From Deltaproteobacteria bacterium (lineage in GTDB: Bacteria > Myxococcota_A > Polyangia > Polyangiales > Ga0077539): a stretch of DNA of 64,000 nucleotides. The notes beneath the pieces were generated by a model. It saw only the letters and a program-made list of their open reading frames with translations. It was not told the DNA's origin and did not search any database. A program made the position numbers and the translations under genes. How positions within the stretch are numbered: position 1 is the stretch's first letter; each line of letters opens with the position of its first letter. Positions 44,645-54,510 of this stretch are shown piece by piece. Location: assembly GCA_947477565.1 (NCBI GenBank), contig CANJUR010000019.1, forward strand, positions 1-64,000, in the 5' to 3' direction.

Positions 44645-46216
44645 ATGCCGACGATGCGGGAGCGAGTGGCGGCGCTGGAGGCCCGGCGCGCGAAAATCCA
44701 GGAGATGGGCGGCGCGGAGAAGATCGCCAGGCAGCACGACCGGGGGAAGCTGTCGGCGCGAGAGCGGTTTGCGCTTTTCTTCGACGAGGGGGTGTTCTTC
44801 GAGGTGGGGGCGCACGGCACGCAGATGGGCGTGGCGGCCGGGCCCGACGGGGCGGACAAGCCCGCGGCGGACGCAGTGGTGTGTGGCTTCGGCAAGGTCG
44901 ATGGGCGCGTGGTGTGCGCGGCGGCGTACGACTTCACGGTGAAGGGCGGCTCTATCGGCGAGGTGGGCGAGGTGAAGGTCACCCGGATGCGCGAGATGGC
45001 GCTGAAGGGGCGGCACCCGATGGTGTGGTTTATCGACTCCGCAGGGGCGCGCATCGAGCCGGGGAAGGGGAGCGAAGATCAGATCTCGCTCTTCGCCGGC
45101 AGCGGGCACCTCTTTCGCGAAGAGGTGATCATGAGCGGGGTGGTTCCGCAGGTGGCGGCGATGGTGGGGCCGGGGGCGGCGGGCACGGCGTACATCCCGG
45201 GTCTCTCGGACTTCGTCCCGATGGTGAAAAACATCGGCTCCATGGCCCTCGCGGGCCCGCCCCTCGTGAAGGCCGTCACGGGGCAGGACGTCGAGGAGCA
45301 GGAGCTTGGCGGCTCGAAGGTTCACTGCGAGGTGAGCGGCGTCGGCGACGGCGAGTACCCCGACGACGCGAGCTGCATCGCCGCCGTGCGGGCGTACCTC
45401 TCGTACTTCCCTTCGCACTGCGAAGAGGCGCCGCCGGTCGTCGCGTGCACCGACCCGATCGAGCGCCGTGAAGAGTCCCTGCTCGACGTGGTTCCGGACT
45501 CTCCCCGGCGCGCGTTCGACATGTACAAGGTCATCAAGGCGGTGGTCGATCACGGCACCGTCTTCGATATCAAGCCGCGCTTCGCTCGCAACCTCATCAC
45601 CTGCTTCGCGCGCATCAACGGGCGCTCGGTCGGCGTCGTGGCCAACAACCCGATGCACCTCGGCGGCGTGCTCGACATCGACGCCGCGGACAAGGGCGCG
45701 CACTTCATCCAGATCTGCGATGCGTTCAACATCCCGCTGGTGTTCTTCCAGGACACGCCGGGCTTCATGGTGGGCACCAGGGTCGAGCACGCGGGCATCA
45801 TTCGGCACGGCGCCAAGATGCTGCACGCGATGAGCGCAGCGACGGTTCCGAAGCTCACCGTGGTGACCCGCAAGGCCTACGGCGCAGGGTATTTCGTGAT
45901 GTGCGGACGCGCCTACGAGCCCGACCTCCTCGTGGCCTGGCCGGGCGCGGAGATCTCCGTGATGGGCGCCGAAGGAATGGTCGGCATCGCGGCGCGCAAG
46001 CTCTTCCGCGGCGAGGTGATGCCGCCGGAGATCAAGCAGCAGATGGTCGAGATGATTGCGGGCTACATCGACGTGTACAAGGTCGCGGGCTGGGGGCTCG
46101 TGGACGACATCATCGATCCGCGCGACACCCGACGGGTGCTCGCGTGGGGCCTCGAACTGGCGCAACACAAGAAGGTCGAGCGGCCGTACCGCAAGCGCGG
46201 CGTCATGCCGGTGTGA
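44645..46216 (+). CDS. Acyl-CoA carboxylase carboxyltransferase subunit (propionyl/methylcrotonyl-CoA type)
   Basis: GKLSARERFALFFDEGVFFEVGAHGTQMG; IDSAGARIEPGKGSEDQISLFAGSGHLF; DTPGFMVGTRVEHAGIIRHGAKMLHA; crotonase fold. Confidence 0.93.
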   Translation: MPTMRERVAALEARRAKIQEMGGAEKIARQHDRGKLSARERFALFFDEGVFFEVGAHGTQMGVAAGPDGADKPAADAVVCGFGKVDGRVVCAAAYDFTVKGGSIGEVGEVKVTRMREMALKGRHPMVWFIDSAGARIEPGKGSEDQISLFAGSGHLFREEVIMSGVVPQVAAMVGPGAAGTAYIPGLSDFVPMVKNIGSMALAGPPLVKAVTGQDVEEQELGGSKVHCEVSGVGDGEYPDDASCIAAVRAYLSYFPSHCEEAPPVVACTDPIERREESLLDVVPDSPRRAFDMYKVIKAVVDHGTVFDIKPRFARNLITCFARINGRSVGVVANNPMHLGGVLDIDAADKGAHFIQICDAFNIPLVFFQDTPGFMVGTRVEHAGIIRHGAKMLHAMSAATVPKLTVVTRKAYGAGYFVMCGRAYEPDLLVAWPGAEISVMGAEGMVGIAARKLFRGEVMPPEIKQQMVEMIAGYIDVYKVAGWGLVDDIIDPRDTRRVLAWGLELAQHKKVERPYRKRGVMPV

Positions 46217-46288
46217 CGAGCGGCGAGGCTGCGTGGGTGGCTTCGTGGGTGGGGTCGGCGCTGCGGCGGGGCTGTTCAGGTACGACCG

Positions 46289-46391
46289 CAACGCTTGCAG
46301 CGCGCCACCGGGTCGCCCTGGCGGGCGTTGCAAGCGTTGTAACCGCCCGCAACCCGGCCTGGTGGGCGCTGCAACGCTTGCGACGCCCGCC
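46289..46391. repeat. Three-arm inverted repeat (alternative hairpins) between convergent genes
   Basis: A CAACGCTTGCAGCGCGCCA (46289-46307); B tGGCGGGCGTTGCAAGCGTTG (46319-46339); C CAACGCTTGCGACGCCCGCC (46372-46391). B pairs with A or with C (19/20 bp). Confidence 0.85.
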
Positions 46392-46486
46392 GTGGGGGCC
46401 TGGCGGGGGCTCGCAACCATGGGTGCAGCGGTTCGTGTGTTGGAGTGGGCGTCGCAACGGTTGTTGCGAGCGACAAGGCCGGGGAG

Positions 46487-47176
46487 TCAGGGGGTCGGCG
46501 AATCGACGGGCGTCGGAGTCTCGTCCGAGACCCCTGCGGCGCGGTGCTGCTCGGCGAGGTCGTCGAAGATCAGCGGAAGCAACTCCAACTTGCCCGCGTG
46601 GCGCAGCAACCCCGTGATGAGGGCTTTGTTGGCGGTGTAGATCGTGAGCCACGCCTCCCGCTCGGCAGCGAGTTCTGGTCGCAGCAGGGCGCCGGTCACC
46701 TTCTGGTCACGGGACGAGAGATCAAGCTGCGAGAGGGTCGCGTGGTGGGCGCGAAACTCCGCCAGCCAGGTCTTGTGGTCGGCGAAGTGGGACTTGTGCT
46801 CGCCGATCTTGCTGACGATGTGATGCAGCAGCGCGACCAGTTTGGTGAGGCGACGGCGCGACGCGACCGACGGGGCGTCGCGGTCAAAGAACACCGAGAG
46901 CGCCACGGGGTGCCCCTTGATGGATTCGACGTACTTCCCGAAGCGCACCACGGAGTCGCGCGCGTCGGCCACGAGGTCGCCGTCGAGCGCGGTGGGCATC
47001 GGCTGTCGGTGGAGCACGTCGTACATCGCAGCGTCGGCCTTCGCCTGCGCGCTGCCAGCAAACTTCACCGCTCCGTCGAGCGCGGGCACGAGGCCCATGC
47101 AGACGGCAGCAAACTGATCGCAGGCGAACGCGCCGTAGATCAACGTCTCTCTCGGATCGATATGCGAATCAGCCAT
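46487..47176 (-). CDS. Hypothetical protein
   Basis: MADSHIDPRETLIYGAFACDQFAAVCMGLVPALDG..., long ORF with typical codon pattern; family not recognised. Confidence 0.7.
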   Translation of the reverse strand: MADSHIDPRETLIYGAFACDQFAAVCMGLVPALDGAVKFAGSAQAKADAAMYDVLHRQPMPTALDGDLVADARDSVVRFGKYVESIKGHPVALSVFFDRDAPSVASRRRLTKLVALLHHIVSKIGEHKSHFADHKTWLAEFRAHHATLSQLDLSSRDQKVTGALLRPELAAEREAWLTIYTANKALITGLLRHAGKLELLPLIFDDLAEQHRAAGVSDETPTPVDSPTP

Positions 47177-47407
47177 CGGGTAGACCCTCCAAGGCGCAGC
47201 TTCGCGCTTGTCGGGCCGTAGCGGCAGAGGGGGGTGTGACGTTTCTGGGGTTTGCGCTCGACGCCGCTCGCTCTTCGAGTCGGCGGACCTCCAGTGCAAC
47301 GGTGGCGCGCGGGGATTCTGCGATACCGTCCGGCGTCCGGCGCTGCGGACGCCCTCCGTCGCGGGCGATCGCAGAGGCCATCAGCTGGTGCAAAGAGGCC
47401 CTCAGCC

Positions 47408-48070
47408 ATGATCGATCTGCAGCGAGAAGGAAACGTCTTCGTGCTCCGCATGAACAGCGGAGAAAACCGCTTCAACCCCGAGTTTGTGCGCGCGATGAAC
47501 GCCGCGCTCGACGAGGTCGAAGGGCACGGCGTCCCGTCCGCGCTCGTGACCACTGGCGAAGGGAAGTTCTATTCCAACGGCCTCGACCTCGCGTGGATGG
47601 GAACCGATGGCGTCGATGCGATCGCCTTCGTTCGCACGGTGCACAAGCTGCTCGGCCGGGTGCTCGCGTTTCCGCGCCCCACGGTGGCGGCGCTCAACGG
47701 GCATGCGTTTGCCGGTGGGGCGATGCTCGCGCTCGCGCACGACTTCTCCGTGATGCGCTCCGACCGCGGGTACTTCTGCCTGCCCGAGGCTGACATCGGC
47801 ATCCCCTTCACCGCGCCGATGACCGCGCTGATCGCATCCCGCATCCCGCAGCCTGCGCTCCACGAGGCGTGCACCACCGGGCGGAGATACGCCGCCCCGG
47901 AGGCGCTACGGGCGGGCATCATCGCCGCCGTGGCGGACGAGTCCGCGGTGCTCTCGACGGCGGTCGCGCGCGCCGCTGCGCTGGCGGGCAAGGAGGCCAG
48001 CACGCTCGGGGCGATCAAGCGCGGTCTGTACGCCCCTGCGCTTCGGTTGCTCGAGAGCGACGCCGGCTGA
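47408..48070 (+). CDS. Enoyl-CoA hydratase/isomerase family protein
   Basis: LRMNSGENRFNPEFVRAMNAALDEVEGHGVPSALVTTGEGKFYSNGLDLAWM; FPRPTVAALNGHAFAGGAMLALAHDF. Confidence 0.93.
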   Translation: MIDLQREGNVFVLRMNSGENRFNPEFVRAMNAALDEVEGHGVPSALVTTGEGKFYSNGLDLAWMGTDGVDAIAFVRTVHKLLGRVLAFPRPTVAALNGHAFAGGAMLALAHDFSVMRSDRGYFCLPEADIGIPFTAPMTALIASRIPQPALHEACTTGRRYAAPEALRAGIIAAVADESAVLSTAVARAAALAGKEASTLGAIKRGLYAPALRLLESDAG

Positions 48071-48102
48071 GCGCCGATCGCTCCTCCGATCGACTGCGCT
48101 CG

Positions 48103-49662
48103 CTACTGAAACGACTTCGCGGGCGCCATCCCCTCGGCGCCATCGACCTTCACCTCGCAGGCGAACACCTCTTCCATGAGGTCGGCCTTGCGCAGGGCGG
48201 TCCAGCGTTCGAGGGAGAGGTCGTGGTCGCCGGGGGTGCGCGGGTCGGGCGTAGCGCGCAGGGCGATGCGGCCCGGGGTGATGCGCACCGCCACGTCGAG
48301 AACCTTCCCCTGGTGCTCGCGGTCGAAGGCATCGGCCACGCGCAGCAGCGCCGCGAGCTTGCGAACCACCGTCCGCAGCCGCCGATCGAGCTTGCGGAAG
48401 CCCGGGTGCGAAAGGTCGGGCAGCGACTTGCGGTGGTAGCGCGAGACGTTGGCCACGACCTCCTTCTGCTCGGGCGTGAGGCCCATCAAATCGGAGTGCG
48501 TGATGATGTAATAGGTGTGCTTGTGGTGCGCGTCGAAGCCGACGAAGTCGCCTGCGTCGTGTAGCAGGGCGGCGAGCTTGAGAAGCGATCGCTCCTCGGG
48601 CCCGAGGTGGTGCAGGTCGGAGCACTGGTCGAAGAGCGAGAGCGCCATCGCCGCGACGTGCCTGGCGTGGGCCTCGTCGAAGCGGTACTTGCGGCCGAGC
48701 GCGAGCGCCTGCGCCTCCACCTCTGCGGCCTCGCCGGGGACATCCCACACCCGAAACGCGCGATCGACCAGCTCTGCGAGGATGCCGTCCTTCAGACCGA
48801 CGCCGGGCGTCACGACGCTGCTCGCGCCCACGGCGTCGGCCACCTGGGAGAGCACGAAGAGCGCGGGCACGATGACGTCCGCGCGGTCGCCGCGGAGGCC
48901 ATATCGCTCGCGACGGGCCCTCGGGGTGAGCGCTGCCATCTCTTCGCGCAGCACGCGCATCGCGGCGGTGTCGATGCCGTTGCCGTCGTCCGTCGCGAAG
49001 GGGCAGAGCGCGGCGATGGCCTCGGCGTTGCCGCCGGTCGCGACCACCACGTCGGGCCGCGACCCGCGGAGAAACTCCGCTTCGCCCAGCGAGCGCTCGA
49101 TGTACTCCGTCAGCAGCGCCCGACGCTCGACGGACACGGCGCTCTCGGGGTCGAGAAATGCCTCGTGGAGCCGCACGGTGCCCATCGGGAGCGACACCGA
49201 CGCGTGCGGCGCCTGATCGGTGAGCAGGGTGAGTTCGACGCTGCCGCCGCCGATGTCGATGAGCAGCGCGCGGCGGCCCTTGAGTTGGACCGCGTGGCGC
49301 ACCGCGACGAGCACGAGGCGCGCCTCTTCGACGCCTTCGATGACGTCGAGCTTGATGCCCGCCTCGCGCTCGGCGCGCTCGATGAGGAGGTCGGCGTTTT
49401 GCGCCTCGCGGACGGCGCTCGTCGCGACGGCGCGGTACGCATCGACGCCGGCTTCCTTCATCACATCGCGGAACATCTTGAGCGCATCGACGGCCTCGAG
49501 CGCCGCGGAGGGCGCGAGCCGTCCGGTGAGAAACACGTCGTGCCCAAGGCGCACCGGCGCCCGCTCGGCGGCGACCTCGCGCACCTGATCGGGAGAGAGC
49601 GCCTCGATGACCCGGAGGCGCATCGCGTTGGAACCGACATCAATGGCTGCGAAGCGGGGCAT
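48103..49662 (-). CDS. Ppx/GppA phosphatase with C-terminal HD-type domain
   Basis: AAIDVGSNAMRLRVIEA; LLIDIGGGSVELTLL; C-terminal LLHDAGDFVGFDAHHKHTYYII. Confidence 0.94.
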   Translation of the reverse strand: MPRFAAIDVGSNAMRLRVIEALSPDQVREVAAERAPVRLGHDVFLTGRLAPSAALEAVDALKMFRDVMKEAGVDAYRAVATSAVREAQNADLLIERAEREAGIKLDVIEGVEEARLVLVAVRHAVQLKGRRALLIDIGGGSVELTLLTDQAPHASVSLPMGTVRLHEAFLDPESAVSVERRALLTEYIERSLGEAEFLRGSRPDVVVATGGNAEAIAALCPFATDDGNGIDTAAMRVLREEMAALTPRARRERYGLRGDRADVIVPALFVLSQVADAVGASSVVTPGVGLKDGILAELVDRAFRVWDVPGEAAEVEAQALALGRKYRFDEAHARHVAAMALSLFDQCSDLHHLGPEERSLLKLAALLHDAGDFVGFDAHHKHTYYIITHSDLMGLTPEQKEVVANVSRYHRKSLPDLSHPGFRKLDRRLRTVVRKLAALLRVADAFDREHQGKVLDVAVRITPGRIALRATPDPRTPGDHDLSLERWTALRKADLMEEVFACEVKVDGAEGMAPAKSFQ

Positions 49663-49723
49663 TGCGGTGGCCCACTCCTTACGACAGATCGGCCCCGTCG
49701 TGTTTGACCGCGAGGGGCCGGCG

Positions 49724-51370
49724 CTACTGGGGGATCGCCAGCCGCACCCGGGCGCTTTCGCCCGTCGTGAGCGTGACGCGCCGAGAGGTGTTGCGGCCGC
49801 CCGGCTGACTCGCGGCGACAGTGTGTGTTCCGGTAGCGACGCGCACCGTGCGACCGACGGCGAGGGGGTGGCCATCGAGCGTGGCGTTGCCCCAGGGCCG
49901 AACGATGACCGTGAGCGTCGCGAACGTCGGCGCGGCCTCCGTCTCCGTGGGAGGCTGCGGAGGTTGCGCATCGGGCGGTTGCAGGTGCGCTGCGGGCGGT
50001 TGCAGGTGCTCTGCGGGTGGTTGCAGGTGCGCGAGGGGTCGCGTCGATGGGGAGCGCGTGGCGAGCACGAAGGTGATGCCCAGCATGGCGATGGCGACGA
50101 CGAGCACCCCGAGCGCGAGGCGACGCATCAACGGGGGCGACGCGCCCGGGGTAGCAAGCGACGGGGGCGACGAGCCCGGGGTAGCAAGCGACGGGGGCGA
50201 CGAGCCCGGAGTAGCAAGCGACGGCGTGTGGAGCACCGTGGCAGCGAAGGGGATGTTCGACTGCGTCGAAGAGATGGGCAGCGGTCGATCGCCGAACACT
50301 GGCGGCGGTGTGATCGCGGTCTCGTCGGTGGAGTCCGTGGGCTCAGTGGTGAGGGAGATGACGTCGGTGCCCGTGGGAGCAAGCTCGCCCGGATGCTGCG
50401 GGCGCGTCGGCTCGAGCGCGACCGGGGCAGGGGCAGGGACGATCGCGGGCGTCAGCACCGAGGCCTGGTCGGGATAGAACTCGCTCAGCAACGCAGTGAG
50501 CGCGCGACCACCGGTGGAGAACGGGATCTCCTGCATCGCGTCGAGGGCGGCCGCGGCGGAGGGGAATCGCTGATCCATCGGGAGTTTAAGGAGGGTGTCG
50601 ATCCAGCGCTCGACGCCGGGAGGCACGTCTGGTCGGAGCGTGCGCAGCGCCGGTCGCTCGCCGCGCAGCATGGAGTAGATCACGTCGCGGTCTTTCCCCG
50701 GAAACGGCCGCTGCCCGGCGAGGAGCTCGAACGCGCAGATACCCAGAGCGAAGAGGTCTGTGCGCCCGTCGAGGGTTTTTCCGGTGGCCTGCTCCGGGGC
50801 CATGTACGGCAGCTTGCCCTTCACGAGGTCACCCTGGGTCTGGTGCAGCCGCGAGGAGGCCCTGGCGATGCCGAAGTCCGAGAGCTTCACTTCTCCGGCG
50901 TAGCTGATGAGCACGTTATGGGGCGTGACGTCGCGGTGCACGATGTTGAGCGGGACGCCGTGTTCGTGCTTCCCGTGGGCGTATTCGAGGCCGCGGAGCA
51001 CCTCGGAGAGGACGAACAGCGCAGCGTCGATGGGCATGCTTCGCCCCTCCGCTGCGAGGCGCTTGAGCAGGTGGCCTACGTCCGTGCCGTGCACCCACTC
51101 CATGCAGATGTAGAGCTGACCGTCGGTGCTGCCGAAGTCGTCGATGGCGACGATGTTGCTGTGTCGCAGCCGCGAGCTGATGCGCGCCTCGTCGATGAAC
51201 ATCTCCACGAAGGTGGGGTCGCCGCTGAGGTTGGGGCGGATGCGCTTGATGCAGACCTCGCGGCGGAAATCCATGGCGCCGCAGCGCTCGCCGAAGAAGA
51301 TCTCCGCCATTCCCCCTTGCGCGATTTTTTCCCTCAGTACGTAGGGCCCAAAGCGTTCGCCCTTGTACAC
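49724..51370 (-). CDS. Serine/threonine protein kinase with C-terminal PEGA-like domain
   Basis: FGPYVLREKIAQGGMAEIFFG, VCIKRI, VHRDVTPHNVLISYAGEVKLSDFGIAR; C-terminal ATLTVIVRPWGNATLDGHPLAVGRTVRVATGTHTVAA. GTG at 51370; ORF-track extension to 53284 is antisense. Confidence 0.93.
   Translation of the reverse strand: MYKGERFGPYVLREKIAQGGMAEIFFGERCGAMDFRREVCIKRIRPNLSGDPTFVEMFIDEARISSRLRHSNIVAIDDFGSTDGQLYICMEWVHGTDVGHLLKRLAAEGRSMPIDAALFVLSEVLRGLEYAHGKHEHGVPLNIVHRDVTPHNVLISYAGEVKLSDFGIARASSRLHQTQGDLVKGKLPYMAPEQATGKTLDGRTDLFALGICAFELLAGQRPFPGKDRDVIYSMLRGERPALRTLRPDVPPGVERWIDTLLKLPMDQRFPSAAAALDAMQEIPFSTGGRALTALLSEFYPDQASVLTPAIVPAPAPVALEPTRPQHPGELAPTGTDVISLTTEPTDSTDETAITPPPVFGDRPLPISSTQSNIPFAATVLHTPSLATPGSSPPSLATPGSSPPSLATPGASPPLMRRLALGVLVVAIAMLGITFVLATRSPSTRPLAHLQPPAEHLQPPAAHLQPPDAQPPQPPTETEAAPTFATLTVIVRPWGNATLDGHPLAVGRTVRVATGTHTVAASQPGGRNTSRRVTLTTGESARVRLAIPQ
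49974..50036. repeat. Three approx. 21-bp tandem units encoding HLQPPAx
   Basis: cgggcggttgcaggtgcgctg-type units within the kinase linker. Confidence 0.65.
50131..50220. repeat. Three 30-bp tandem units encoding SLATPGSSPP
   Basis: 50131-50160, 50161-50190, 50191-50220: acgggggcgacgagcccggggtagcaagcg. Confidence 0.9.
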
Positions 51371-51475
51371 AAGCTCGAGCTTAGAGGGAGCGGGCGGTTG
51401 GGTGCAAGGCTTTACCTCCCCCGGTGAATCGCGGCGCGTGGGCGGCATCTCGCGTGTGTTACGGTTTTGCCCCCT

Positions 51476-53326
51476 ATGACGACCTCGTTGGACTCCACGC
51501 TGCGCTCCCTGCAGGACGAATTCCTCCAACTCCACTCCACCAAGGAAGACCTCTTCTGGTCCGCGAAGATGGGCATGGTGGACGACACCGAGGCGGCGCA
51601 GAAGGCCCTCTCCGCCGCGGAAATCGGGATGAACCGCTTCCTCCAGAACCCCGACGCGCTTCGCCATCTGCGCGACCTGCAGGCGACCGGGGAGGGCACT
51701 GCCGCGCAGCGCCGCGTGCTCGGCGGCTGGCTCGCCCTGTTCGCCGCCAACTGCATCGAGAGCCCGGAGGCGCGCTCTCTGTCGGAGGAGATCGTTGTCC
51801 TCGAGGGTGAGCTTCAGCGTGTTCGCGGTGGGATGAAGCTGGGGTTCATCGACCCGGCCACCGGGGCGTTTGAGGCTGCGGGGAGCAACAAGCTCGCGCT
51901 GATGCTGCGCAACGACGCCGACCCCTCGCGCCGTCGGGCCGCGTACGAGGGCCTGCGCTCGATCGAGACTTTCGTACTGGAAAACGGCTTCCTCGACGTG
52001 GTGCGCAAGCGCAACCAGCTGGGTCGCATGCTCGGTCACGCGGACTACTACGCGTGGCGCGTGCACACCGTCGAGCGCATGACGAAAGACGAACTTTTTG
52101 GCGCCCTCGACGACCTCGCCGCTCGCACCGCCGAGCGCAGCCGCGCGGAGCTTGCATCCTTCGCGCAGCGCCACGGCGACGGCGCCCTCGACCCCTGGAA
52201 CTTCCTCTTCCATCGCGCGGGCAAGCTCGCCGCGGCGCTTGATCCGTACTTCGGCATCGGCCCTGCGGTGCGCCGCTGGGGGCGCTCGTTTGCGGGTCTG
52301 GGCGTGAAGTTTCGCGGCGCGACGCTCACCCTCGACCTCGTAGACCGCGTCGGGAAGTACGAGAACGGCTTCATGCACGGCCCCGGCGTGGCCTTCAACG
52401 ACGCCGGCACCTGGCGTCCGGCGCGCATCAACTTCACCGCCAACGCCGTGCGCGGCGCTGTCGGCAGCGGGCTCCGCGCGACGGAGACCCTCTTCCACGA
52501 GGGCGGCCACGCGGCGCACTTCAGCAACATCGAGAGCGACGCGCCGTGCTTCGCGCAGGAGTTTGCGCCGACCTCCGTGGCCTACGCCGAGACGCAGTCG
52601 ATGTTCATGGACTCGCTGCTCGACGACGCCGACTGGCGCTCGCGCTACCTCACCGACGGGGACGGCCACGCCATTCCGCAGGCGCTCATCGAGGAGGCCA
52701 TCGCCGAGTCGCAGCCGATGCGGTCGTGGGACGTGCGGGCGATGCTCACGATTCCGATGGCCGAGCGTCGGCTCTACGAGATGTCCGACGAGGCGCTCGA
52801 GCCTGTCGCCGTGCTCGCCATGTTTCGCGCCGTGGAGACCGAACTCCAGGGCCTCTCCGCGGGCACGCGCCCGGTGCTGGCGGTGCCGCACCTGCTCGCG
52901 GGCGAGGCGAGCGCTTACTACCATGGGTATGTGATGGCAGAGATGGCGGTGCACCAGACGCGGGCGTTCTTCCTCGAGCGCGACGGTCACATCGTAGACA
53001 ACCCCAGGGTGGGCCCGGACCTCGCGCGGCACTATTGGAGCCCCGGCAACGCCCAGACCTTCAACGAGACGCTGCGCGCGCTCACCGGCTCTGCGCTCTC
53101 CGCGGACGCCATCGTGGCGAACTGCAACCTGAGCGTCGAGGAGGCCGTGGAGCGCGGGCGCGCGGCCATCGCGAAGCTGCCGTCCATCGCGATGCATAGC
53201 GGTCCCATCGACCTCGATGTTGCGGTTCGCCTGGTGCACGGTCGGGAGGTCATCGGTAGCACCGAGGGGTCTAGCTTCGAGCACCTCGCAGACGCCTTCG
53301 ACGCATGGATCGGTCTGGGAGCGTGA
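51476..53326 (+). CDS. M3 family metallopeptidase (oligoendopeptidase-like)
   Basis: ETLFHEGGHAAHFSNIESDAPCFAQEFAPTSVAYAETQSMFMDSLL. Confidence 0.92.
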   Translation: MTTSLDSTLRSLQDEFLQLHSTKEDLFWSAKMGMVDDTEAAQKALSAAEIGMNRFLQNPDALRHLRDLQATGEGTAAQRRVLGGWLALFAANCIESPEARSLSEEIVVLEGELQRVRGGMKLGFIDPATGAFEAAGSNKLALMLRNDADPSRRRAAYEGLRSIETFVLENGFLDVVRKRNQLGRMLGHADYYAWRVHTVERMTKDELFGALDDLAARTAERSRAELASFAQRHGDGALDPWNFLFHRAGKLAAALDPYFGIGPAVRRWGRSFAGLGVKFRGATLTLDLVDRVGKYENGFMHGPGVAFNDAGTWRPARINFTANAVRGAVGSGLRATETLFHEGGHAAHFSNIESDAPCFAQEFAPTSVAYAETQSMFMDSLLDDADWRSRYLTDGDGHAIPQALIEEAIAESQPMRSWDVRAMLTIPMAERRLYEMSDEALEPVAVLAMFRAVETELQGLSAGTRPVLAVPHLLAGEASAYYHGYVMAEMAVHQTRAFFLERDGHIVDNPRVGPDLARHYWSPGNAQTFNETLRALTGSALSADAIVANCNLSVEEAVERGRAAIAKLPSIAMHSGPIDLDVAVRLVHGREVIGSTEGSSFEHLADAFDAWIGLGA

Positions 53327-54465
53327 GCGCGCCAGGACCGCTGCGGTTTTTCGCCACGGCGGCGAAGGGGACGGAGCCCGCGCTGCGCGATGAGTTGCGC
53401 GCGATGCGTTTCTGGCACGTGCGAGCCGACCGCGGCGGGGTGCACTTCGAGGGCGCCCTCGGCGACGGGATGCGCGCGTGCCTCCACAGCCGCATCGCCA
53501 TGCGGGTGCTGCTCGAGCGCGGACGCTTCGCGGCCAAAGGCGAGCAGGCCCTCTACGACGGCGTGCGGGCGCTCGGGTGGGACGAGCACGCCTCGCCTCG
53601 GCACACGATCTCCGTCACCGCGACGTGCAGGAGCTCTCAGCTCACGCACTCGCAGTTCATCGCGCTGAAGACCAAGGACGCCATCGTCGATGCGCTGCGC
53701 GATCTGCACGGCAGCCGGCCCGATGTCGACGCGCGCGACCCGGACGTCTCCGTGGTGGTGCGTCTGGTGAAGGACGAGGCCACGGTGTACCTCGACCTCG
53801 CGGGCGAGGCGCTGCACAAGCGTGGCTACCGGGTGGCGACGGTCGATGCCGTGATGAAGGAGAACCTCGCGGCGGCGGTGCTTCGCATCGGGGGGTGGGA
53901 CGCCACGAGCGACCTCATCGATCCGGTGTGCGGCGCCGGGACGATCGCCATCGAGGCGGCGATGATCGCGTGTCGGGTGGCCCCGGGGCTGCGTCGGCGC
54001 TTCGGGTTCGAGCGCTGGCCGGGCTTCGACGCGGCGGCCTCGGTGCAGTGGGAGGCCCTCCTGGAGGCGGCCAACGCGGCGGTGCTCATCGAGTGTCCGG
54101 TGAAGATTCTCGCCACGGACGTGTCGCCCGCGGCGGTGGAGGTGACCGCGCAGAACCTCGCCTCGGCGGGCGTAGCGGGCGCCGTCACGCTGCAGCGCCG
54201 GGACGCTCGCACGTATCGCGAGGCGGACGGCCCTGCCTGGGTGGTGGCCGACCCGCCATACGGCGGTCGGCTCGCTGCGCAGCCGCTGCAACTGGCGGGC
54301 TTCTTCCGCCAGTGGGGCGAGGCGCTGCAGACGATGCGGGGCAGCACGGTGCTGCTGATTTCCGGCAACGTGATGGTTCAGCGAAACCTCGGACTCACGC
54401 CGGAGCTTGAGCATGAGCTCTACAACGGCGACATCGAGTGTCGGCTGCTGCGCTACCGCATCTGA
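53305..54465 (+). CDS. THUMP-domain class I SAM-dependent RNA methyltransferase
   Basis: FFATAAKGTEPALRDELRAM; THUMP; LIDPVCGAGTIAIEAAMIACRVAPGLRRRFGFERW; VVADPPYGGRL. Confidence 0.94.
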   Translation: MDRSGSVSAPGPLRFFATAAKGTEPALRDELRAMRFWHVRADRGGVHFEGALGDGMRACLHSRIAMRVLLERGRFAAKGEQALYDGVRALGWDEHASPRHTISVTATCRSSQLTHSQFIALKTKDAIVDALRDLHGSRPDVDARDPDVSVVVRLVKDEATVYLDLAGEALHKRGYRVATVDAVMKENLAAAVLRIGGWDATSDLIDPVCGAGTIAIEAAMIACRVAPGLRRRFGFERWPGFDAAASVQWEALLEAANAAVLIECPVKILATDVSPAAVEVTAQNLASAGVAGAVTLQRRDARTYREADGPAWVVADPPYGGRLAAQPLQLAGFFRQWGEALQTMRGSTVLLISGNVMVQRNLGLTPELEHELYNGDIECRLLRYRI

Positions 54466-54510
54466 GGGAGCGCTTACCGGCTCTGGTAATCACACAGGAG
54501 GCGACGCCCC

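Noticed and set aside
51371-53284. Long N-terminal extension of the kinase ORF (1186 aa)
   Set aside because: Entirely antisense to the M3 peptidase gene; the kinase domain begins at a GTG at 51370. Antisense ORFs are expected at this GC content.
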